Assembly: GCF_027744825.2 (NCBI RefSeq)
Contig: NC_071334.1
Coordinates: forward strand, 1,874,937-1,938,936
Direction of reading: 5' to 3'
DNA: 64,000 nt
From: Synchiropus splendidus
Lineage: Eukaryota > Chordata > Actinopteri > Syngnathiformes > Callionymidae
The position numbers and the translations under genes were made by a program. Each line of letters begins with the position of its first letter. Position 1 is the stretch's first letter. The notes under the pieces are model-generated. The model did not search any database, was not told the origin of the DNA, and saw nothing but the letters and a program-made list of their open reading frames with translations. Below are positions 33,060-44,800 of the stretch, one piece after another.

Positions 33060-33125
33060 TCCGGGTGAGGGCTGGACCTGACCCGGATGTTTATGCGCTT
33101 GACTCCGCCCACTCCTCCATGTTCT
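33060..33125 (+). promoter_or_regulatory. Promoter of gene F
   Basis: TTTCCGGGTGAGG and ACCCGGATGT (ETS-like cores) are followed by GACTCCGCCCACTCCTCCAT. This GC box plus CCAT module is shared with genes G, H and I at the same distance from the first exon. Confidence 0.5.
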
Positions 33126-33281
33126 TCTCAGAACTCTGCAGCAGCTTCGTGCTCTTTGCTCGTTTATCCTCCGGCGGATGAAATGTTCTTCAGAGGTGGA
33201 AAGATTCATAAGTGACGATCATCTGCTGCCGAGTTTCCACCACATCTTCCTCTGCTGTGAAGGAAGAGGATCCTGCTGCAG

Positions 33282-36200
33282 ATGGAGACCCGGAGAGCAG
33301 GTGCACGCACGCACACGCACACACGCTGAGCACTGTTTTAAATCTTTTCTGAGATGTTAAAATGTTGCAGGGTGAAGACTCTACAAACTGAATTGTCCAT
33401 ATTTTCCACACCCGTTCTTTCGGTCAATCTCTTACGGTTGTAGAAGACATGTAAACAACAGTGAATCTTTTTCTTTGCAAGGGAGTTTGAACTGATTTAA
33501 AGTCCGTTTGACTCATTTAGCTCGCGAGTAATGTCACGCACAAACACGCCAATGTTGACCCGAGTTCGCTCCTTCCCGACCCGCATGGTAGCATGTGGTT
33601 TGCAGCCGCCTGGTGACTGTCACGTGAGCAAGCAGTGTCACATGCTTTCTGACTGATGTAGTCGCTGGCAAACCCTTACCGCTGTGCTGTTATTAGCTGC
33701 TATGGTTTCTGTTTGATATACAGGACTTTTGTTTTACAAACGACAAAACAAACAAACAAAAGCATGGGAAGTTATGTCATCCCAAAGCCAGTGGCTCTGG
33801 CTCTAATGACACCTCGCCAAGGGAGCAGCAACAGTGCAGAGCTGAGGTTTCCTGAGCCACAGGACAGCTCCATCCACAGTGACTGCAAGTGTTTGACTGA
33901 AGAGATTCCAATGAGGTACAGAAATGATGAACATTTGCTCTCAAATCTGGCCTCATACTACGCAGTAAAGAAGTTTTATAGACAGTTCAAGCCCGGCTCA
34001 TGACTGTGAAAACGTACCCCTGCGACTCTCTTTCTGACTCACAATTTGTTTCATAAATCTCACCGAGATGAACCTGGGCCATGGGGACCAGAATGATCAA
34101 CCAAGCATGAGGAATACAGCTTGAGGCAGGGAAGATAAGCACAGTGTCTCAAACCTGGTGACATACGTGATGTGGAGGAAGCATTCTCTCGGCCAGTGGC
34201 CCCAGTGAAGGACCAATTTTCTGGGACACGGCTGCGGGCAAGCTCAACACAGATGATGCATGATGTCGAGGACAGGCCTCACGCGGCTCTTCACCAAATG
34301 AGCCCCCAAACTGGCTGCGATTTTGGTCAGGTTGCTGTTGAAATGATGGTTTACACAGGAAATAAGAGGAAAAAGTATGGAATGGAATGGAATGTGATTC
34401 ACTGTTGATGGTGGTGAAGTCCGTTGAATTCACTGGAGTGAAGATGAAACGCTCCAGTCTGCAGCGTGGCTCACACACACACTGACCGGGGCCACGTTGT
34501 TGGCGGCAGGAGCCACGTCCAAACATGGAGAAGTCAAGTACACATTTCTATCTACGCCGCTTGACATTTCCAGGAGGATCAGGGTCAAATGGAGGGATTT
34601 GAAAAAGACATGCACAAGAGACGTGAACCAGCAACCTGGTGACACACAGGGATGTGCTTTAACCGCTATACTGGCACCAAGTCAGGTGACCAGCTGCTCA
34701 GGTGACGCCTCACAGCCTGACGTATTTGTAGCATGCGGCTCTTTTCAGCAGCACAGTCAAACAGTGGGGCTCTGAGCCTCGGACTGGTTGGCCACCCCTG
34801 GACTGCTGCAGCCTCATATCATGTTCACTTTTTCAAAACTGTAAATACAGGATTTATTTTTATTTACAAATCCTGAAAAAAAATATGTTACAACATATTC
34901 TAAAAGTCTGAGATCTGATCGACTTATCAGACTTGCTGCAGACAGTGGTCCCTGAACCTGTAGTGAGCATCAACTACCGCCATGAGCGCCTCAGAGATTC
35001 GGCCCGGGTAATTGTTTGTTTCCAGAGTTTGCAGACGGTTGGATGTATATAAGCGTTTCGTCAAATGCACCAAAGCAGTGGGAAAATCCGAACCAGTCCT
35101 GGAGTCCTTTGGCCGCTTCTGGCTGACTCGCCTCCGATGGCGGTTTGTAAAAGGGGAAACCCTTGGCTCTTTAACTATCAGCTGAAACTAGCTCAGTGTA
35201 ATAGCATGTCTTCAGATGATCCTGAGGATTTGTTTTTCAACCCTTCATCTACAGAACACAACTCCACTCTCGGAGGGTGACTGGCTGACACTGCCGAGTC
35301 TTTCCTGCAGGAAAAAACAAAACAAACAATCATCATTTTCCTTCGGTTCCACCTGCTGATCCAGCCCGTGATGACTTCGCTGAATCTGGGGCAGGTCACT
35401 GTGAGGGCCCTCGTTGGTGTGTGTGTGTGTGTGTGTGTGTGTGTGCACGAAATAGCCGACGTGATTAACCCGTCCTGATTGGACTGTTGAATTCATGAAC
35501 AGCCTTTGTTGTTCCTTTGATTTGATCCCAGAGCCCTTTCCTCGTTGCTGGGATCCCCACTGACCATGGCAATACATTTGACTGACCTGCAGATGAACAA
35601 GCGCTGAGCGCCGTGCTGTAGCTACCGCAGCAACTGTTTTCACTGGAGTTTGGGGGGCGTTATTTTTACGCGTGAGACTTACGATGTGTGGTGGCTGTAT
35701 AAATATAGGTCACCTTGGCATGACCTCCAGCTCCCTTTGAAGGAGAGACAGTCTTGGTGACACCTAGGAAGGACAATGTTCTTCTTTGCTTCTTCTGCTC
35801 CTGGCCATCCTGGAGGCAAGTCTGGAATCATCCAACGACAATTGCGAATGATTCGAAGAAAACAAACTATAATACGGCCATTCAGTCGGCTGGTGTGCAG
35901 AGACTTCCGTTATATAGAATGAATTGGTATCAACCATCGTAAACGTGAACATTTTTTAATCTGACTGAGCCATGAGAGAATCCTCGTGTCTGGAGTGAAT
36001 TTGTCCGAATGATCTGCTCTGAAAAGTGTCGGAGGACAATCATAAATGTGAAACATGTTCAATATTTACATCCAAAAATCTTTGAGTGCTGGGAGACCTG
36101 ATGGTTCCTGACCTCCAATCGAGAAGGAAGCAAAGACAATAAAATAAAAGTCTTTGATCTCCAGAAGAAAATCCACTGCCCTCCCCATGGGCTCCATCCC

Positions 36201-38204
36201 TTCCACTGTCCAGGCCTCCTATGATGGTTCTTTTTGGATATGTTCATTGACACGTCCTCTTTGTGTTTTATCCTTGTTGTGATGCTTTCACTCTTTCAAC
36301 ACATGTGAGTTTTCTAGCTTGGAGGACAAACGTTTTGATCAGAATCTTTGTGTGTGTGGTGCATCTGGGATGAGATTATCAGGGCGCACCACAGACACCA
36401 CGATCCACAGCATTTTTTTTTTTTTTTTTTTGCTGTTTGACAAGGTGCATTGTCCTGCATGAAACTTGCTGACTCCATGTTACTGCTTTTTTTTCGTGAG
36501 CCACCGCAAAGGCTGATGAAGCTTGGAGCGTAGTTTAGAAGAAGAAATGTGTTGCTAAAGGATAATTCGCAACTTGAACAAGAGTGTGCTGTGTTTTATC
36601 GTGTTTAGACATATGTCTGTGTCATTAAAATAGTGTTGTGCAACCCCACCACAACACCAGCTAGACTTACTTCATGCCTGGATTGTTCAGTGACTCAGGT
36701 GTGTGTGTGTGTCCCTGCAGGTGTCCAGCAGCTGCTGGTGGTGAAAGAAGAAGAAGATGCTACTGAGCAGCAGGAGTGCAGCTCCAGTCTGGATCAGGAG
36801 GGACAAGAACCTCCTCTCATTAAAGAAGAACCAGAAGAAGAAGATCTAGACCAAATCAAAGAAGAGGCCACCCAGTTCTCCCTCACTCCTGTCCAGGTGA
36901 AGAGTGAAGATGATGGAGCAACCAGCAGCTGGACTCAACACATGAAGACAGAAGCTGATGGAGACACCTGTGGAGGAGCAGAAGCAGCCAGTGACTTGGA
37001 TACACCTCTGCTCCCTGACCACCAGAGGTCGCCTTGTTCTGACTCTGACACTGATGACAGTGAGGACTGGAGAGACACCAGTGACACTCAGTCAGTCCAC
37101 ACTGGAGAAAAACGTTTCATATGCTCCCACTGTGGTAAAGGTTTCACGCAGAACCATTACCTGACGAAACACATGAGAAGCCACACTGGAGAAAAACCTT
37201 TCAAATGCTCTCAGTGTGGAAAATGTTTTTCACAGAGCGGGCACCTTAGTGTTCACCTGAGGATTCATACTGGAGAAAATCCTTTTGTCTGCACTCAGTG
37301 TGGTAAAGGTTTTAAGTTGAACCAGAATCTGAAGATTCACATGAGAAGTCACACTGGAGAAAAACCCTTCAGATGCTCTCATTGTGATAAATGTTTTTCA
37401 CAGAGCTCAAATCTTAGCACTCACCTGAGAACTCACACTGGAGAAAATCTCTTTGTCTGCTCACAGTGTGGTAAAGGCTTTGCCCGCAGCCATTACCTGG
37501 ACAGACACATGAGAAGTCACACTGGCGAAAAACCCTTCAGATGCTCTCATTGTGATAAATGTTTCTCACACAGCGGGGGTCTTAGTATTCACATGAGAAG
37601 TCATACGGGAGAAAAACCTTTCAAATGCTCTCACTGTGATAAGTGTTTTTCACAGAGCTCAAATCTTAGTACTCACCTGAAACTTCATAGTGGAGAAAAT
37701 CCTTTCGTCTGCTCAGAGTGTGGTAAAGGTTTTGCCCGCGGCCATTACCTGGAGAGACACATGAGAAGTCACACTGGAGAAAAACCTTTCCTATGTCCTC
37801 AGTGTGGTAAATCGTTTTCACAGAACTCTAATCTTAATATTCACATGAGAATTCACACTGGAGAAAAACCTTTCAGATGCTCTCACTGTGGTAAATGTTT
37901 TTCACAGAGCACCAACCTCAGTACTCATCTGAAACTTCATAGTGGAGAAAATCCTTTCGTCTGCTCCCAGTGTGGTCAAGGTTTTCCACGGAACCACTGT
38001 CTGAAGAGACACATGAGGAGTCACACTGGAGATAACCCTTTCAGATGCTCACACTGCGGTAAAGGCTTTTCACATCGGGGGAACCTGAACACTCATCTGA
38101 GAAGTCACACTGGAGTCCGTCTGTTCCGATGCACCCAGTGTGGTAAAGGTTTTATGCGGAACCATTCCCTGAAGAAACACTTGAAAAGTCACGCTGCAGA
38201 TTAA
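33282..38204 (+). CDS. C2H2 zinc-finger protein, gene F (2 exons, 13 fingers)
   Basis: Exon 1 coding part is 33282-33300 (METRRA plus one base, donor GTGCAC). Exon 2 is 36721-38204, and the intron is 3420 bases. The joined frame gives 500 residues. The N-terminal acidic region carries VKEE, IKEE, IKEE, VKSE and MKTE and is almost identical in DNA to gene A. The C2HC finger is absent: the frame passes straight from the SEDWRDTSDTQS patch into fingers. There are 13 complete C2H2 fingers. Fingers 4-6, 7-9 and 10-12 form a three-finger higher-order repeat with GENPFV linkers at equivalent places. AATAAA at 38685-38690 is the likely poly(A) signal. This is the longest + strand finger array here. 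Confidence 0.9.
34700..34800 (-). mobile_element. hAT-like element terminus in gene F intron
   Basis: Read on the - strand, the sequence begins CAGGGGTGGCCAACCAGTCC, a typical hAT/Charlie-like end. The opposite end was not located, so the boundary is approximate. Confidence 0.4.
35416..35445. repeat. (TG)n microsatellite
   Basis: A pure TG dinucleotide run of about 30 bases lies in the gene F intron. Confidence 0.95.
36413..36431. repeat. Poly-T tract in gene F intron
   Basis: A 19-T run lies about 290 bases before the gene F exon 2 acceptor. It could be the tail of an inverted retroelement, but no body was identified. Confidence 0.85.
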
Positions 38205-39172
38205 CCTTCGTCCTGCTCTCACTGTGGCAACAGAGAGAAAATCTTTCGTCTTCTCTCAGTGACTTCACAGTTATGAAAGTCATGTCATATCCTCAGTCCA
38301 GCAATGGGCCACAATTTCATGGCTGTCATAGTCAGAAGGTTCTGCCTAGATGTACTCGCTGCATCTGTATATTCAAAATATGTGCTTGCGTGATGTGTTA
38401 CCCTCTTTGTGATCAGTTTGGCCTGTGAGGTGAAAAGCCTTGATGTCAGGATGCCCCTCCATGCGGCCCACAAAGGATGTGGGATTGATGACGTATCTCT
38501 CTCTCTCTCTCAGCAAACACACTGCGGACCGTTTGACTGACATGAGCGGGTGCACTAGAGGATTGGTGGAGCTGTTTCAGTGACCCGTCCTGGATCTGAA
38601 CTGGATGTCAGAATCTGTTCATCTTTTCACTGCAGCTGCTGTCGCTGAAGTGAATACTGTGATTCTGCCACGTACTGAAACACCAATAAACTCCGGAACT
38701 GCAAACTGTATGGCGTCGATGACAAGAATGAGGACAAACATATGAGCTGAGGCAGGAAGAGAGCAACTCCAGTGGTGACGCTCCTCAGCCGGGACTGTGT
38801 GTGGGGTCACATGAGCTCATTCTAACTTGCATTGTAGTGCAGCAATAACGACTCACAAAGACCAATTCGATCTGATGCTGTGAAGGCTTTGGTGATGTTG
38901 TTTGCCATCCATCGAAATCGGAAGAGACCCACAAGCACGACTCATGCCCCGCGCTGATAGTTTTCAGCAGCGTTTTATGCGAGGCAAACCTAAACTTGTG
39001 GTAACTTTGAAGTGACCAACATTTAAAGTGTGATCTTGACGCAAGGCTCCTCGTGTGGGGGATTTGACTACTGAAGAGGCAGAGCTGGATCTGGGGGCCT
39101 CTTTCACACCGGAAGAAGTCAAGATGATGTCTTACATTGTTGAAATCGTGTGTGCAACTATGGGGCGCCAAA

Positions 39173-39545
39173 TGTACAAATGAAGACACACGTTTTTTTT
39201 AGCAGAAATCTTTGGCTATATTCTCACAGATTTTGTTACAATTTGAGACAATACACTGTAATGTTACGTCCCAGTGTTTAATCTCTGTAAGTGTTCAAAC
39301 TAAATTCTAAATCTGAATCTTAGATCAAAATCTATATAATAAAGCAAAATTCTATCTTATGTTCATCTTAAATCTAAATCTAAAATCTCAGTTTGCAGGA
39401 TTGAGGCGCTCCCTTCTGCTCCTCTGACCATCAGGCTCGCAGGTGAAAGTCTGTCAGTTTGCATTTGCTTTTAACGCGTACAGAGATGAAACAATGGGAT
39501 GTAACCTTAAAGTGTAGTGTCAGCAGACTGCAACTCATTCCGAAC
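39173..39545. repeat. Dispersed repeat R1, inverted pair
   Basis: 39173-39330 repeats the R1 order of 5598-5750. About 150 bases later, CAGAGATGAAACAATGGGA (39482-39500) and its surroundings match R1 in the opposite direction, as at 8560-8710. The pair sits in the gap between the two convergent ZNF halves. Confidence 0.5.
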
Positions 39546-41300
39546 TCAACAGTTCACACCGTTGCTCAACCTCACCTCCTCCATGCCATGTGTTCCTCCT
39601 CAGCGGTTCAACACCCAGACTCTGGAAATCTGAAGGCTCCATCACTACACACACATATAAACCCACCTTTTGGAGCCTGCATGCTCATGTTCCTGTTCTT
39701 CGTCGATCCCACATTTGGTGCATCTATCTGCGTCTGTTCTTGAAAGGGGACCTCAAATATAATGTATTATTTATAGTACCGTCTACTGCAGTTTCTCTTT
39801 AGTAAATGAAAAAGTAACTCGGCAACAACCCAAGACAATGTTTTGTATGTCGATGCTGTTTATAAGATTGTTTTTTCTGCAAATAAATCAAAGAAAAGAA
39901 CTAAAAATCCTACTATCCTCCTATGTCATTAGCAGATGCCTGACCTAAGTAAACATTTCCTCCTCTCAAATGCTTAAACACATTGAAGCACAGGGCCGGA
40001 GCCCACGGTTGGGCCGCCAGCGCCACCTTGAGGGACCCTAGAAGTTTTTTTGTTTTGCACCTGTGGGCTGTGAGACACGCTGTTTTACTCCATGAGCCAC
40101 GTGTGACGGCAGTCGGGAGTCACTGAATTGACAGCTGCAAAATTACAGTTAGGTTTTATGGTGATACATTCATTTATACTTACGTCTTCTGTGGAGTCTC
40201 AATAAAATACATTATTTCTGTCTTATGGTATTTAGACATGGTTTTATTATTACTTATTTGCTTTTTTATTTATTTTTTTTCTTTCGTCAATTTGCAGCTG
40301 ATCTGACTTTTCGATGACAAATGAATATCTTTGCTGTAGTTTCATGTCATTTCAGCAGGTTTTGGTTTGTTTACGTGTGAGTCGATGAAAGAAGGTGATT
40401 GATCACAAATGAAATCAAGAGTCATGAATCACTTCTGCTACTCGAATGGGCCCCGGGTCCATCTGTTCTGGGAAGGGTGGGCCCCGAGATCAGAGAGGTT
40501 CAGAAGCCCTGCGTTGATGTATGTGTAAGACTGTGACCTCGAGTTACCGTGGTGCAGAGAGAACACACCTGTCAACGCTCACAGCTCATTGTTGGATATT
40601 TCCCAGGAACCCGGTCCCAGCACTGAAGGCAACAATGTCCTCACCACGACGAGTAGACAGTTTTGCGTCAGTAGTATTACTAGTATATCTAACTTGAAAT
40701 CTAGTACACAATATTGCTTGCATTAGTAAAACTATTTTAAGTTCACTAGAAGTTCTGGGACAAGAAAAAAAGTTCACTAGCAGTAGGAGTCGACAGCTTC
40801 AACCTCGACTACTACTAGCGACAACAACTACTGCTACGATGATGAATGTGACCCCTGCTACTGCGACTGCAGCCAGTTGATGTGGTGGCACGTCTTCCCT
40901 CACCACACACTGCTGATGTCTGTCAGAGAAGTGTCTGTGAGTACCAGAGTCCAAGAGCCCAGAGGAACCAGTCTGGACACCTGAACATGGGAGGTTGACT
41001 CGTAACTGAACACAGTGGACCCTCGTCACCTGAGGAGCTGTCTCCAGAAGAGGAAGTAACATGCTGTCCAATGAACCTCCACGATCTCTGTTGGGGTCGG
41101 CAGCTGGTCGTCCATGTTGGTTGCCAATGCCGCTCGCTGGATGCTGTCTGTGAAAAACCCTTCCATCTGTCTAGTGGCACCTCCGGGTCCGGGCCAAACT
41201 GGGATTAGGAGCCGACGTGATCGCATCCACCTGACAATACCAAGCAAAATGACCCAGACATGACAACTGGCCTCAAAGGACACGTGATCCTGACTGTATT
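39546..41300. other. Gap between convergent ZNF halves, no gene recognised
   Basis: A CTCF-like site on the - strand (40019-40033, reading CCTCAAGGTGGCGCT, 13 of 15 matches) is the only element noted. - strand frames at 40799-41283 overlap each other and have no recognisable domain. Confidence 0.35.
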
Positions 41301-41301
41301 C

Positions 41302-41318
41302 TTTATTTGTTCTTTATT
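41302..41318 (-). terminator. Poly(A) signals of gene G
   Basis: On the - strand, two AATAAA hexamers (41302-41307 and 41313-41318) lie about 510 bases after the gene G stop. Confidence 0.5.
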
Positions 41319-41559
41319 GACATTTCATTGCAGATAAATCCTGTCCTTCTTTCACAACATTCATTCCTGCTGCATCTCATGTTCACCTCCATGATTGTTC
41401 TGATGGCAAGACCAGGACAAAACGTCCCGTTTTCAACTAATGACTCAGCAGACCCAGCCATCAGCTCCCTGAACTGAGCCAGCTCCATCAGCCCTGCGAC
41501 GTCACTCACACTTGCCAGGAACTCGCTTGTTATTTCATCTCGAGTCGTAGAGCTTCTAA

Positions 41560-41824
41560 CCAAAAAAAAAAAAACATATATATATTAATAATATATTAAA
41601 GCACAAGAAGCTAAATACCATACTGCACATGGGAACATTCTTACACTTGTAGTACACGTGTACGTACACACGGTTGATAAGTGGAGAAACCACACACAGA
41701 GAGCACATGTTTAGTCTCCAGTGTGACTTCTCTGAGAGCATCTGAAGGAATTTCCTCCAGGATGAAATCTCAGGTGAGTCCGAAGGTCCCTGCTTTGTGA
41801 AGCACATTTACATTTGAAAGGCTT
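41560..41824 (-). pseudogene. Finger relics downstream of the gene G stop
   Basis: After the gene G stop, the same frame continues KPFKCKCASQSRDLRTHLRF with a shortened cysteine pair. It then reads LRCSQ-like and SHTGD-like fragments broken by a frameshift. These are remains of at least two further fingers. Confidence 0.65.
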
Positions 41825-44800
41825 TTATCCAGCATGAATTCTCATGTGTCTCTTCAGATAATGGCTCTGCTTAAAATCTCGACCACACTGAGAGCATGTG
41901 AAAGAAGTTACTCTATGACATCTGAGGTGAGACCTAAGGGTCGCGCTGAGTGAAAAGCATTTAAAACAGTAAGAACATATGAAAGGCTTTTCTCCAGTGT
42001 GGATTCTTATGTGAGCTGTCAGTCGACATTCCTGGATAAAACATTTACCACAGTGAGAGCATCTGAAAGGCTTTTCGCCTGTGTGACCTTTCATGTGTAT
42101 GTTCAAGGAATGGCTCCGTGTAAAACCTTGACCACATTCAGAGCATCTGAAAAGTTTTTCTCCAGTATGACTTCTCATGTGAACCTTCAGACAATGGCTC
42201 TGCGCAAAGCATTTACCACACTGAGAGCAACTGAAAGGTTTTTCCCCAGTGTGCACTCTCATGTGGCCCTTCAGATGACTACTCTGTGTATAACATTTTC
42301 CACACTGAGAGCAGACAAAAGGCTTTTCTCCAGTATGAACTCTCATGTGCTTCATCAGGTCCGCCCTGTACAAAAAACATTTACCACAGCGAGAGCAGCT
42401 TAAAGGTTTTTCAAGGTGACATCTCATGTGGGCGTTTAGTTGTTCAATGTGTTTGAAAAAACGGCTACAATGAGAGCAGCTGAAAGGTGTTTCTCCAGAG
42501 TGCAGTATCGTGTGACGATTCAGATCACTTCTCTTAAAAAAAAATTTCCCACAGACAGAACAAGTCAAAGGTCCATTACAGGATTTCATGTGTCGAATCA
42601 GTCCAGACTTAGAAGAACATTTCCTCTCACATCCAGAGCAGATCAGGGATTCATCCTCATCTTTCTTCCCACTCACACGAACCTTTGGATTCGGCGCAGA
42701 CTTTGAACCTGATCGAGTGTGACTGGTTTCTCTCCATCTGTCCTCATTGTCGTCAGCGTCATCAGTGTCGCCAGACTCAGTCAAAGGTCTCCTGCAGGAT
42801 TTCATGTGTAGAGACAGTCCACCCTGTGAATAACACTTCATCCCACATCCACAGCAGATCAGCGATTCATCCTCATCTTTCTTCCCACTCACACGAACCT
42901 TTGGATTCTGCGCAGACTTTGAACCTGACTGAGTGTCACTGGTGTCTCTCCAGTCCTCACTGTCATCAGTGTCAGAGTCAGAACAAGGCGACCTCTGGTG
43001 GTCAGGGAGGAGAGGTGTATCCAAGTCACTGGCTGCTTCTGCTCCTCCACAGGTGTCTCCATCAGCTTCTGTCTTCATGTGTTGAGTCCAGCTGCTGGTT
43101 GCTCCATCATCTTCACTCTTCACCTGGACCGGAGTGAGGGAGAACTGGGTGGCCTCTTCTTTGATTTGGTCTAGATCTTCTTCTTCTGGTTCTTCTTTAA
43201 TGAGAGGAGGTTCTTGTCCCTCCTGATCCAGACTGGAGCTGCACTCCTGCTGCTCAGTAGCATCTTCTTCTTCTTTCATCACCAGCAGCTGCTGGACACC
43301 TGCAGGGACACACACACACCTCAGTCACTCAACAATCCAAAGTATTTCTAAAGTATTGGCTAGTTAATAAAAAGTAAGGGCTCGATACTTTAGAAGTGGT
43401 GTGGAGTTAAAGTTCCAGATAAGCTGCAGCAAGCGGTCTTCTGCGAAGAACAAGGAAACGTCGTTCCAACTAAAGGTTGAAGTTGAACAAATCTCTTCTG
43501 TCAGATAAAAGAGCAGCACAAAGTGTCAGACTACGTGCTGCCTCCCAGACCACGTGGCCTCCACACCCTGTTATGCTGGAACAAACTCTGCTCCGTGCGT
43601 CATCAGCCAGGTCACGCATGAGCTTTGACTTGGATCAATAATTTGTGATTCCACCGTGTGTATAATAATTCCCACATCACACAGGCCATACAGTATATCT
43701 TTGTGAGAGTTGTTCTCTTCTTCTCTTCCAGCAGGAAGAAGAGAAGAGAACTGTCTCCAGATGGTTCTACATGTCAACCTGAAGAGGGAGCTACTGAGCT
43801 GTCCATCAGGTCCTGCATTGTGGCTTACTCGAAAAATAAATACGCAGACTTGGGCTTAACCGCTGGGACTACTGGTATCGTGAAAACCTTATTTAAAAAA
43901 TACAAAAGTCTCATATCAGTAACTGGCTGGCCTTGGCTGTAGGCAAGCAGGAAATGAGCTTTGTTGGTTGCTCTTAGCTGCAGCCTGAAGAGCAAACGCA
44001 AATCTGTAAAATAGCCTCCCACGCAGGACAAGCAGAGGCGATTCAAATCTGTGGTTTAGCAATATGTCACACTTTCATATGGACACAACAATAATTGGAG
44101 GCGAGCCAGTCACAGTTTTCTGGCTTCTTTATACTTGTTCGGTTGAAAAAGAATATCTGTGACTGCCGCAGTGTTATGCTGTTAAAGACAAAGTCAGTGA
44201 GGCAGCAGCTAAAGTAACAATCTCGAGAACAAAGTGAACAACAAGTCAAATGAAGGGAGGCTGCAGATGTGTCTGACAAATATCCCTCGCTCAGGCGCCG
44301 CACGGCTTGGTCCTCAGCAACCCAAGAAGGCTGGTTGTCCAAAAGCTTTCCACAAACGCATCATGAGCAGGCGGAGAGGTGTGACGATGCTCTGCCGTGT
44401 GTTTTGGCAAAAAACACGAGGTTCTCACTGAGGTCATGTAGTCATATTGTATCGAGCTCTCTGGCACGAGATATGAAATGTAGTCTACATTGTTCAGCTT
44501 GAGAAGCAAGTGACCTTTTATGTAGCCAGAATGATCTTAGTCAGTTGTCAGTGTTGTTTAATATTAATATTATTCATTGTTAGTGCGACTAATGAAGTAG
44601 AAGCTATTCACAGGAATGTTGAATGAGGGAGTGTGGCTGAGTGTGTGAGAGAAAGCGAAGCTGCAGGAAGACTACAATGGAGGGAGTGAACCACACTGGA
44701 GGAGCAGACATTAGAGGTCAGACGGAGGAGGCTGGACAGTACCATCTTCTCCAGAGCAGGTCCTGATAAGAGCCACCGGGGTCCGGATCGGGGGGGCATG

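Noticed and set aside
33713..34003. 96-residue + strand frame in the gene F intron
   Set aside because: No recognisable domain or splice partner; it could be an exon of an unknown gene, but nothing supports that here.
40799..41283. Overlapping - strand frames of 85-90 residues
   Set aside because: Three frames overlap in different phases without domain features, so none can be preferred.
42685..43137. 150-residue + strand frame within gene G
   Set aside because: It is an antisense shadow of the conserved acidic region and finger exon; similar frames appear opposite every ZNF gene.
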